A stretch of 64,000 nucleotides of DNA from Mycobacterium sp. DL592 (lineage in GTDB: Bacteria; Actinomycetota; Actinomycetes; Mycobacteriales; Mycobacteriaceae). The notes under the pieces were generated by a model. It saw only the letters and a program-made list of their open reading frames with translations. It made no database searches and was not told where the DNA came from. The position numbers and the translations under genes were made by a program. The DNA lies in contig NZ_CP050192.1 of assembly GCF_011694515.1 (NCBI RefSeq), positions 3,035,301 through 3,099,300 of the forward strand, given 5' to 3'. Within the stretch, counting starts at the first letter, position 1; every line of letters begins with the position of its first letter. Below, piece after piece: positions 54,758-62,725 of the stretch.

Positions 54758-56992
54758 ATGACCATCGTGTCGACTTCCCGTCAATCGGTGTACGCACAGC
54801 ATGTCGGCAGAGTGGGCGCACTCGCAGTCGCCCTGGGCATCGGCGTCGCCGTGACCACCTACGCGCCCTACATCGCCTCCGCCGCGCCGACGAGCACCCA
54901 ATCCTCGTCGAGTTCGGCCTCGACACCGGCGAAGAAGTCCACCGGCTCCTCGGCACGCAGCCGGACCAAGGATCCGTCAGGGTCGGCATCGGAGCACCAG
55001 AACGATTTACCCGGCGCAGCGGCCGCGACGACCGGACGGGCGAGCTTCAAGGGCGTCACCGACACGAACGACGAAAAGGCCAGCAATACAGTCGAAGTCA
55101 CCACGGTCTCCGATACCGCCGAATCGCAGCAGAGCGCACAACAGGCCTCCGCGCCTGCGGTGTACACCGGCTCTGCTCAGCAGACGACCACCCCGGCGGC
55201 CGGCACGGATGAACCTGCGGCCCCGGCTGCGGTCGTCGTGAGCACCGTCAAGACAGCCGTCGCGGCGCAGACCACCAACACCGCCGCGGCGACCACCAGC
55301 ACCCCGTTCCGGCCGATCCGGGCTCTCGTGGCCGGGGTGCTGAGTGTGTTCGGCTACAACCCACTGGCCACTCCCTCACCCGGTGACCCGGCACCCAACC
55401 CGATCCTCGCCGGTATCTGGGGCCTCTACCGCCGCATCGAATCCTTCGTCGCCAACGAAACCCCCACCGCAGGCACCCCCAACGTCAGCTCCACACCCAA
55501 CGCCCAGGGCCAGATCACCGGCAATCTCAACGCCACCGACTACGACGGAGACACCCTGACCTACACCGTCATCCAGGGTGAACACGGACTGGCCAAAGTC
55601 AACGCCGACGGCACGTTCACCTACACCCCGGTGGTCGGCTACACCGGGCCCGACAGCTTCCAGGTACAGATCAGCGACACCGGTTTCCACCTGCACTTCC
55701 ATCTGTTCGACTTGTTCAATCAGACCGGACATTCGACCACCGAGGCCGTGAATGTCGTTGTGCCCGAACACGTCAACCAGGCGCCGGTGATCACAGCCGT
55801 CTCGGGTCCGAGCACGCCGAACGCCAACGGCATCGTGACCGGGCGCTTCACGGTCACCGATTCCGAGGGCGATCCCGTCAGCGTCAGCGCCGGCAATCCC
55901 ACCCATGGCAGCGTCACTCTCGGATATGACGTCGCCAGCGGTCAGTACACCTGGACCTACACCCCCACTCAAGCCAGCCAGATCCTGGCCGGCCTGAGCG
56001 CGACGACGGTGACCGACGGGTTCACCATCTCCGCATCCTACGGCGTGAACACACCCAGCACCTCCGCCGTCGCTGGAATCACCGTCGCACCAGCGCATTT
56101 CACCAGCTCGAACGCCATCCCCATCCAGGGCGGCAGGCCCGTCTCGATCGTGCTGAACAGCGCCGGAACCCGAGCCTTCGTTACCATCCAGAGTTCCACG
56201 GACGCGAACGGCACCCTGGCGATCTACGACACCAAGACCGGCGCAAAGCTTCGCGAGTACGCCATGGGTCAAGCGCCGCTGGGCCTGGCGGTCAACGCCG
56301 ACGGCACCAAGGCCTATGTCGCCAACCAGGACACCACGATCACCGCTGTCGACACCGTCGCTGACACCGTCACCACCATCACCACCGGCGGCCAGACCGA
56401 ACAGCTGGTCCTGACACCTGACGGCGGCAAGCTGTACGTGAGCTCCGCGACCGGTGGGGTGACCGTGGTCGACGTCGTCAACAACATCGTCGGGCCGACG
56501 ATCAGTGCGGCGGCGACCACACTGCTGATGAGCGCCGACGGCAGCAAGGTCTACACGGTCAACCGGGGCGGCACGCTGTCGATCATCGACACCAGTTTGG
56601 AAGTGGTCGCGCTGACCAAACCGCTGGGTTCGACGGGTTCGGCCCTGATCCGGTCCACCGCACTGAGCCCCGACGGCACGCGACTATATGTCGCCGGCGG
56701 AATCGCCGGGAGCCTCGCGGTGTACGACGCTGCCACACTGACCTTCCTCGGCAAGGTCTCGATTCCCGGGCTTCCCGGCCCCATCACCGTGAGCCCCGAC
56801 GGCAGCGTCGTCTACATAGCCGGCACCGGCGGCGGCGTCACGGCCGTCGATACGACGACCAACACCATCATCACCAACCTCGGCGACCTCACCAACGGTC
56901 CGCTCGTCGGGGTCGACGTGAGTGCCGACGGGCACACGCTGTACTTCTCCGAGGCGGACAACGACCAGCTGTCGGTCATCACCCTCAACTGA
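54758..56992 (+). CDS. Exported Ig-like plus single YVTN beta-propeller protein (paralogue)
   Basis: A 744-residue paralogue of the giant neighbour. It has the signal-like GRVGALAVALGIGVAVTTYAP, a Ser/Thr-rich region, the same RPIRALVAGVLSVFGYNPLATP module, one cadherin-like domain (DYDGDTLTYTVIQGEHG), one Ig-like domain and a single propeller (AVNADGTKAYVANQD, TVSPDGSVVYIAG). A good AAGGAG site precedes ATG 54758. The 54-bp gap after the first gene suggests co-transcription and origin by duplication with loss or gain of propeller units. Confidence 0.85.
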   Translation: MTIVSTSRQSVYAQHVGRVGALAVALGIGVAVTTYAPYIASAAPTSTQSSSSSASTPAKKSTGSSARSRTKDPSGSASEHQNDLPGAAAATTGRASFKGVTDTNDEKASNTVEVTTVSDTAESQQSAQQASAPAVYTGSAQQTTTPAAGTDEPAAPAAVVVSTVKTAVAAQTTNTAAATTSTPFRPIRALVAGVLSVFGYNPLATPSPGDPAPNPILAGIWGLYRRIESFVANETPTAGTPNVSSTPNAQGQITGNLNATDYDGDTLTYTVIQGEHGLAKVNADGTFTYTPVVGYTGPDSFQVQISDTGFHLHFHLFDLFNQTGHSTTEAVNVVVPEHVNQAPVITAVSGPSTPNANGIVTGRFTVTDSEGDPVSVSAGNPTHGSVTLGYDVASGQYTWTYTPTQASQILAGLSATTVTDGFTISASYGVNTPSTSAVAGITVAPAHFTSSNAIPIQGGRPVSIVLNSAGTRAFVTIQSSTDANGTLAIYDTKTGAKLREYAMGQAPLGLAVNADGTKAYVANQDTTITAVDTVADTVTTITTGGQTEQLVLTPDGGKLYVSSATGGVTVVDVVNNIVGPTISAAATTLLMSADGSKVYTVNRGGTLSIIDTSLEVVALTKPLGSTGSALIRSTALSPDGTRLYVAGGIAGSLAVYDAATLTFLGKVSIPGLPGPITVSPDGSVVYIAGTGGGVTAVDTTTNTIITNLGDLTNGPLVGVDVSADGHTLYFSEADNDQLSVITLN

Positions 56993-57000
56993 TCGCCGCC

Positions 57001-57038
57001 GACGCGGCCCGCACAGGAATCCTGATGCGGGCCGCGTC
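57001..57038. terminator. Strong terminator after the propeller genes
   Basis: Perfect 13-bp arms GACGCGGCCCGCA/TGCGGGCCGCGTC (57001-57013, 57026-57038) start 8 bp after the stop codon, the strongest hairpin in the window. Confidence 0.8.
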
Positions 57039-57056
57039 GCAGTGCCCACGCTGCAT

Positions 57057-58757
57057 ATGGTGGACAACGTGACCAACACCGTTGCGCGCGGCAACTATCT
57101 CCCGGCACGCACCCGGGTCCGCCAGTTCGCCGATCGCGCGGTGAGCCGTGCGCTGCGGCTCCCGGCGCCGAGCACCGACTACGTCGTCGACCACCGGGTC
57201 ACCATCCCGATGCGCGACGGCGTCGACCTGCGGGCCACCCATTACGCACCGCTGACCGACGCCCCGCTGGGCACCATCCTGGTCCGCGGGCCCTACGGCC
57301 GGTCGTTCCCGTTCTCCCTGATCTACGCCCAGCTGTACGCCGCCCGCGGCTACCACGTGGTGCTGCAGAGCGTGCGCGGCACATTCGGTTCCGGCGGCGA
57401 GTTCGTGCCGATGGTCCACGAGGCCCCCGACGCCGCCGACACCGTGGTGTGGTTGCGCGAACAGCCTTGGTTCACAGGCACTTTCGCGACGATCGGGCTG
57501 TCGTACCTGGGGTACACCCAGTGGGCACTGCTGGCCGACCCGCCACCGGAGCTGGCCGCGGCGGTGATCACGGTGGGCCCGCACGACTTCCACACCTCGT
57601 CCTGGGGCACCGGCGCGTTCTCGCTCAACGACTTCCTCGGCTGGTCGGACATGGTGGCCCACCAGGAGGCTCCCCCGCTGCGGCGGCTGGCCTATCAGGT
57701 CCGCTCCGGGCGCCGGCTGGAGCGCGGGGTGCACGGGCTTCCGCTCGGCGGCGCCGGCCGCGCCTTCCTCGGCACCGGATCGCCCTGGTACGAGTCGTGG
57801 ATCGAGCACCCCGAGGCCGACGACCCGTTCTGGGAGACCATGCGGATGACGACGGCACTGGAGCGCTGCGACGTGCCGGTGCTGCTGCTCACCGGCTGGC
57901 AGGACCTCTTTCTGGACCAGACGATCCACCAGTTCCAGCACCTGCACGGCCGCGGTGTCGACGTGGCGATGACGATCGGGCCGTGGACGCATTCCGACAT
58001 GGTGACCAAGGCCGCGGGACTCGCCGCCAACGAGACGCTGACCTGGTTGGGTGCGCACCTGGCGAAGGTGCCGACCCCGCCGCGGCCGGGCCGGGTGCAT
58101 GTCCACATCGATCACCACGGCTGGGTCGACCTGCCGGACTGGCCGCCGGCCACCGGCGAGGGAGTGATGTACCTGCAGCCGGCCGGACGGCTGGCCGCCA
58201 CCGCGCCCGCGCCCGAGGCCGGGCCGTCGACCTTCCGCTACGACCCCGCCGATCCGACGCCGACAGTGGGTGGCCGGCTCCTGGCGCGCATCAGCGGATA
58301 CCGCGACGACACCGCACTGGCCCAGCGCGGCGACGTGCTGAGCTTCACCAGCGGACCGCTCGACGCCGACCTCTACGTGTGCGGCAACCCGGTGATCGAA
58401 TTGACCCACGAGTCCGATATCGGGCACTTCGACCTGTTCGTCCGGATCAGCGAGGTCGACGCGCAGGGCCGCTCGCGCAATGTCAGCGACGGCTACCGCC
58501 GGTTCACCGCCAACCCGGACGGCCTGATCCGCATCGAACTCGACGCGATCGCCCACCGGTTCCGGGCCGGCACCCGCCTTCGGGTCCTGGTGGCAGGCGG
58601 CTCGCACCCCCGCTACGCCCGCAATCTGGGTACCGGCGAGCCGGCGATCAGCGGGCACCGGATGGTGGCGTCGCGCCACACCGTCCACCACGGGAGCGGA
58701 GGGCTCTCGCGGCTGATCATGCCCGCCTCGGCCGGACCTCCGTCAGCTGACGGCTGA
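57057..58757 (+). CDS. CocE/NonD-family alpha/beta hydrolase (Rv2800-like)
   Basis: A hydrolase of about 566 residues in the X-Pro dipeptidyl-peptidase/cocaine-esterase group. The Ser nucleophile lies in GLSYLGYTQW, the Asp in TGWQDLFLDQ and the His in GPWTHSDM; the C-terminal jelly-roll domain has DADLYVCGNPVIEL and RIELDAIAHRFRAGTRLRV. ATG 57057 is uncertain: it lies only 18 bp past a strong terminator, and GTG 57069 has a GGTGGA site. It overlaps the convergent DUF1802 gene by 15 bp. The substrate is unknown. Confidence 0.87.
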   Translation: MVDNVTNTVARGNYLPARTRVRQFADRAVSRALRLPAPSTDYVVDHRVTIPMRDGVDLRATHYAPLTDAPLGTILVRGPYGRSFPFSLIYAQLYAARGYHVVLQSVRGTFGSGGEFVPMVHEAPDAADTVVWLREQPWFTGTFATIGLSYLGYTQWALLADPPPELAAAVITVGPHDFHTSSWGTGAFSLNDFLGWSDMVAHQEAPPLRRLAYQVRSGRRLERGVHGLPLGGAGRAFLGTGSPWYESWIEHPEADDPFWETMRMTTALERCDVPVLLLTGWQDLFLDQTIHQFQHLHGRGVDVAMTIGPWTHSDMVTKAAGLAANETLTWLGAHLAKVPTPPRPGRVHVHIDHHGWVDLPDWPPATGEGVMYLQPAGRLAATAPAPEAGPSTFRYDPADPTPTVGGRLLARISGYRDDTALAQRGDVLSFTSGPLDADLYVCGNPVIELTHESDIGHFDLFVRISEVDAQGRSRNVSDGYRRFTANPDGLIRIELDAIAHRFRAGTRLRVLVAGGSHPRYARNLGTGEPAISGHRMVASRHTVHHGSGGLSRLIMPASAGPPSADG

Positions 58758-59288
58758 GCGCACCCGCTCGGCAGTGGCGGCCAGCGTGTCGCTGTCGTGC
58801 ACCGGGCCGGCGAGCCGGGCCGCGGCCGGCAGCTGCACCCAGCTGGTACACCCGCCGTACTGCGCTTCGCGCCTGAGCGTGATCGGCGCGACGAGCGGGC
58901 TGGCCTGCACCACCAACACCGTCAGCCGGTGCCGGGGCCGGAAGTCCAGCCGGTCGGCGCGCACCGACTCGGCGGTCCAGATGTGCAGGTCTTCGATGTC
59001 GGCGAGACCTTCTTCGCGTTGAACAGCCACGGCGGCAACGACTTTCGCGGCGGCGCGGACAACCACCTGGTTCTCGGTGCTGTCCGGTGCGGCCGCGGAC
59101 AACAGGTCGCGATGCTGCGGGCGCACCCGTTCGGTATGGCTGTGCGCGACGGTCGGGAACAACAGGAATTCCTCGGCCGCCAGCGCGAACCGCTTCTCGT
59201 GGATACCGCCCTTACGCAGCAGGACCGTCTGTCGGCCGTCGAGTAACCCGTGGACCACCGCGCTCCACTCTTTGAGGGCGGGGGTCAT
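58743..59288 (-). CDS. DUF1802-family protein
   Basis: A 181-residue protein opening ALKEWSAVVHGLLDGRQTVLLRKGGIHE, with FLLFPTVAHSHTERV and a middle segment LHIWTAESVRADRLDFRPRH, the pattern of DUF1802. The start ATG 59288 overlaps the stop of the DUF2277 gene (ATGA), so the two form an operon. The longer frame to 59621 is not used. The function of the family is unknown. Confidence 0.88.
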   Translation of the reverse strand: MTPALKEWSAVVHGLLDGRQTVLLRKGGIHEKRFALAAEEFLLFPTVAHSHTERVRPQHRDLLSAAAPDSTENQVVVRAAAKVVAAVAVQREEGLADIEDLHIWTAESVRADRLDFRPRHRLTVLVVQASPLVAPITLRREAQYGGCTSWVQLPAAARLAGPVHDSDTLAATAERVRSAVS

Positions 59289-59551
59289 CCCGCCGTCATC
59301 CGCGCCCGAACCTCGGGACGGCGCAGCGGTGGAACGGTCTTCGGCGGCTGCCTGCGCGCCGGCAACCCGGCCAGCAGCCGGGTGGTGGCCGCCGCCACGT
59401 CGGCCACCGCGGCTTCGAACTCCGCGGACACCGCGTCGGTGGGCCTGGTGATGCCACTGACCTTGCGCACGTACTGCCGGGCCGCCGCGGTGATCTCCTC
59501 GGCAGTGGCCGCAGGCTCGAGGCCGCGCAGTTCGGTGATGTTGCGACACAT
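59285..59551 (-). CDS. DUF2277-family protein
   Basis: An 88-residue protein with the invariant opening CRNITELRGLEPAATAEEI, then AARQYVRKVSGITRP, typical of DUF2277. Its function is unknown. ATG 59551 fits the family start; the frame upstream is antisense to the TetR gene. Its stop overlaps the DUF1802 start. Confidence 0.9.
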   Translation of the reverse strand: MCRNITELRGLEPAATAEEITAAARQYVRKVSGITRPTDAVSAEFEAAVADVAAATTRLLAGLPARRQPPKTVPPLRRPEVRARMTAG

Positions 59552-59650
59552 GACGTCCAGCATGCCCCCGATCAGGCCTGAATTCACCGCCGGAGCCTCT
59601 GAGTCGATTGCTAGGCCGCACACATCTGGCTCACACGTTCGCGTCTTACC

Positions 59651-60256
59651 GTGGCCGACATGGCTTCCAGGCTGGCTCTGGCCGACGCACCGTATACCCC
59701 GCAGCAACGCCCTGCTGAGCGCGCTCTGCGTCCGGTGCCGCCCGTGGGCACCCGCCGGGTGGGCCGTCCCCGCGGTTCCAACAGCGACGCGCGCCGCCAG
59801 ATGATCGTCGCTGCCGGGATTCAGGTCTTTGCCGCCCGCGGCTACGACGCGGCCACCCTCAAGGAGGTCGCCGACCTCGTCGACGTCACCCGTCCCGCGG
59901 TGCACCACTATTTCGCCGGCAAGGCGCCGCTGTACCAAGCCTCCCTCGAGCGGGCCCGAGAGATCGTCCTGACCAACTGGACCGGCTCAACAGCGGGGCT
60001 GTTGAGCGGCCGTACCAGCGACGATGAGGTTCGATTCGCCTGCGCCCTGCTGGGCACCTCTCTGGCCCAGAGCCGTCGGCTGGCCGAAATCGCGCCCATG
60101 ATCACCGGGATCGCCGACGAGGTCAGGCAGCTGTGCCGGTCCGCGGCGACAGGGGTGGGATCGGGCGCCGGCGAGGAAATCCTCACCGCGACGATCATCG
60201 GCCAGTGGGTGTTGACCGCTGCGACGCTGCCGCCGCTGGACTCCGATCGGGCCTAA
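59651..60256 (+). CDS. TetR-family transcriptional regulator
   Basis: A protein of about 201 residues with a TetR HTH (RRQMIVAAGIQVFAARGYDAATLKEVADLVDVTRPAVHHYFAGKAPLY) after a 48-residue N-terminal extension, and an all-helical ligand domain. GTG 59651 and ATG 59660 are both open. It is divergent from the DUF2277/DUF1802 pair and may control it. The ligand is unknown. Confidence 0.9.
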   Translation: MADMASRLALADAPYTPQQRPAERALRPVPPVGTRRVGRPRGSNSDARRQMIVAAGIQVFAARGYDAATLKEVADLVDVTRPAVHHYFAGKAPLYQASLERAREIVLTNWTGSTAGLLSGRTSDDEVRFACALLGTSLAQSRRLAEIAPMITGIADEVRQLCRSAATGVGSGAGEEILTATIIGQWVLTAATLPPLDSDRA

Positions 60257-60384
60257 GGCCGCCGCGCCTACCGGCGCGAACTCGATATCTCCTGCTCAAT
60301 GGTGCCAACGTTGCACCGTTTTATCTGTCGCACGTGTAGATTTAGCGCCGAATGTCTTGACGAGAAGGCTGGAGGCGCACGTCT

Positions 60385-61797
60385 GTGAATCCGGCACGTT
60401 TGGGCGCCCGACGCCGACGCACGACGCGCATTGCGTCGGCCGTCGCCCTCCTGATCGGTGTCACCGCGACAGCACCCGGCTGCGGTTCGCCGGGCAGCCT
60501 CACCCAAGTTGCCAATGACCTGCAGTCCTCGTTGCTGTCGATGCCCGGGGTCGCCGACGCGTGGGTCTACCACGAGGAGAGCTACGCCGAGGGCGTGATC
60601 TTCAACATCGCCGTCGACGTGCCGACCGCTACCCACCAGCAACTTGTCGACATCGCCGACCGCATCGACTCCAACCGCATCGGCCTGATCTCGAACTACA
60701 CCCAGAACGTCCAGTTCTGGGTGACACCGGACCGGCCGGTGACGCTGCGCAGGCAAGCACACTTCGACCCGACCCAGGCCGCCGACGACGCCGCCGAACT
60801 GCGCACGATGGCCGCGGGCACCGACGGGCGGATCGACTGGTTCCGCAGCGACGACGGCACCACCAATCAGCTATCCATCGATCAGGGCCACGGTCCCGGG
60901 GATGTGTTGCTCGACGTCGTCCGCCACACCGCGGACCAGACCGGCCTGACGGTGTCGGTCTCCCCGGTCACACCGTCACGGCAGAACCCCCGCCTGGTGG
61001 TCAACTTCCCGTTCACTGCCGACCAGCAGACCGCGGTCACGCGGCTGGTCGACCAGGTTCCCCTCGATGTCTTCGGGATGCGGGTGGACACCGGAGCGGT
61101 CCGCGCGATGGAGGTCATGACGCACGATCCGGCCACCGCCGAGCAGGATCTAACCGCCGTCATCGAGGCCAGCAAGCCCGTCGCAGCCGAGCAGATGTGG
61201 CTGGCCTGGTACTACCCCACCTTCGGCGGCGCGCCAGCCTACGGCGGTGTCGTGGAGGTCCACGGCTGCTCGGTGCACCCCGTCGCCGGCGTGCAGAGCG
61301 TCGCGCAGCACATGGGCAACGAGGGCGGCATCTCGACGCTTCAGGCGCGCCTGCAGGCCAAGATCGACACCTGCCCGTCGCCCGCCACCCCGCCGGTCGA
61401 ATCGTCAACGGCAGCACAAGATCCCGGCAACGCTGTGGTCCCGGTTGCCGTACCGGACCTGCGGAACCAGATCGCCGAGGGAGCACGGCCGGCTACGCCG
61501 CCGAGGTCGGGGCAGGCGCCGTGCCTGAGCCAGCCGAGCTGCATCACCGCGGCCCCGGGACGCGTGACCTCGACCGGCGGCGGGCCGCGGCCCAGCTTCC
61601 CGACACCGCGCCCGCAGCTGCCCGGATCCGGGCTTCCTGTCATCAACCTGCCGCTGCCGGCCGCGGGCCTGCCGTTCTTCCCGCCGCCACCGCCGCCAAC
61701 CGTCAGCGCGGATCCATCCGCCAACTCCTCGGGACGCGACAACACGAAGTCGTCGCAGACCTCGGCAGGCCGCTCGGCCCGCGCGTCCGACAACTGA
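60385..61797 (+). CDS. Predicted lipoprotein with Pro-rich C-terminus
   Basis: A 470-residue exported protein from GTG 60385. A basic N-terminus and hydrophobic segment (ASAVALLIGVTATAPGCGS) end in a lipobox-like Cys. The folded part (residues about 35-340) has repeated alpha/beta units (VADAWVYHEESYAEGVIFNIAVDV; TGLTVSVSPVTPSRQNPRLVV). The last 120 residues are Pro-rich with a run of Pro. I recognise no family. Confidence 0.68.
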   Translation: MNPARLGARRRRTTRIASAVALLIGVTATAPGCGSPGSLTQVANDLQSSLLSMPGVADAWVYHEESYAEGVIFNIAVDVPTATHQQLVDIADRIDSNRIGLISNYTQNVQFWVTPDRPVTLRRQAHFDPTQAADDAAELRTMAAGTDGRIDWFRSDDGTTNQLSIDQGHGPGDVLLDVVRHTADQTGLTVSVSPVTPSRQNPRLVVNFPFTADQQTAVTRLVDQVPLDVFGMRVDTGAVRAMEVMTHDPATAEQDLTAVIEASKPVAAEQMWLAWYYPTFGGAPAYGGVVEVHGCSVHPVAGVQSVAQHMGNEGGISTLQARLQAKIDTCPSPATPPVESSTAAQDPGNAVVPVAVPDLRNQIAEGARPATPPRSGQAPCLSQPSCITAAPGRVTSTGGGPRPSFPTPRPQLPGSGLPVINLPLPAAGLPFFPPPPPPTVSADPSANSSGRDNTKSSQTSAGRSARASDN

Positions 61798-61885
61798 ACC
61801 CACCGGATCAGGGACACGAGAGCCCGGCAGGCCCCGGAGCCAGGCCCTTCCCGGTGACCGAAGACGGTGCCACTACGGTGTCGCT

Positions 61886-62644
61886 ATGACCAGCGACGCC
61901 ATTCTGCTCATCGACACCACCGACCGGGTCCGCACCATCACCCTCAACCGGCCCGGCTCCCGCAACGCGCTCTCGTCGGCGCTGCGGACGCAGTTCTTCG
62001 CGGCACTGCGTGAAGCCGAGGCCGACGACGATGTCGACGTGGTGATCTTCACCGGCGCCGACCCGGTGTTCTGCGCCGGTCTGGACCTCAAGGAACTCGG
62101 CGACACCACTGAACTGCCGGACATCTCGCCGAAATGGCCGCCGATGACCAAGCCGGTGATCGGTGCGATCAACGGCGCGGCGGTGACCGGCGGCCTCGAA
62201 CTGGCGTTGTACTGCGACATCCTGATCGCCTCCGAACGGGCGCGCTTCGCCGACACCCACGCCCGGGTGGGCCTACTGCCGACCTGGGGCTTGAGCGTGC
62301 GGCTGCCGCAGAAGGTGGGCGTGGGGCTGGCCCGCCGGATGAGCCTGACCGGTGACTACCTGTCCGCCGACGATGCGTTGCGGGCCGGCCTGGTCACCCA
62401 GGTGGTGCCGCACGAGGAGTTGTTGCCGACCGCGCGGGCCATCGCCTCCGCGATCGTGGGCAACAACCAGAAGGCGGTGCGCGCGCTGCTGGCGTCCTAT
62501 CACCGCATCGACGAGGATCAGACCAACTCCGGTCTATGGATCGAAGCGGCCTCGGCCAAGGCGTGGATGGCCCAGGCCAGCGGCGACGACATCGCGGCCA
62601 GCCGTGCCTCGGTGATCGAGCGGGGCCGCGCCCAGGTCAATTAG
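61886..62644 (+). CDS. echA16: Enoyl-CoA hydratase/isomerase family protein
   Basis: A 252-residue crotonase-fold enzyme, closely like M. tuberculosis EchA16. It has oxyanion-hole motifs ADPVFCAGLDLKEL and NGAAVTGGLELALYCD. The position of the usual first catalytic Glu is not obvious, with ADTHARVGLLPTWGLSVRL in that region, so the exact reaction (hydratase or isomerase) is uncertain. It is convergent with dinF across a long palindrome. Confidence 0.93.
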   Translation: MTSDAILLIDTTDRVRTITLNRPGSRNALSSALRTQFFAALREAEADDDVDVVIFTGADPVFCAGLDLKELGDTTELPDISPKWPPMTKPVIGAINGAAVTGGLELALYCDILIASERARFADTHARVGLLPTWGLSVRLPQKVGVGLARRMSLTGDYLSADDALRAGLVTQVVPHEELLPTARAIASAIVGNNQKAVRALLASYHRIDEDQTNSGLWIEAASAKAWMAQASGDDIAASRASVIERGRAQVN

Positions 62645-62651
62645 CCTGGAT

Positions 62652-62716
62652 GCGTTGAGTGAGAAACCTCGCAGAGGTTTACTCGCACTTTGTGTGCGTA
62701 GGTTCTCACTCAACGC
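62652..62716. repeat. Long intergenic palindrome between echA16 and dinF
   Basis: Perfect 14-bp arms GCGTTGAGTGAGAA/TTCTCACTCAACGC (62652-62665, 62703-62716) extend inward by CCT/AGG past one unpaired A, with an inner CGCA/TGCG pair. It occupies a convergent junction, like the palindrome at 33751, and may be a bidirectional terminator. Confidence 0.8.
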
Positions 62717-62725
62717 GGGGCGCCG

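Noticed and set aside
56985..58691. 568-codon minus-strand frame
   Set aside because: Antisense of the CocE-type hydrolase, whose catalytic motifs are clear.
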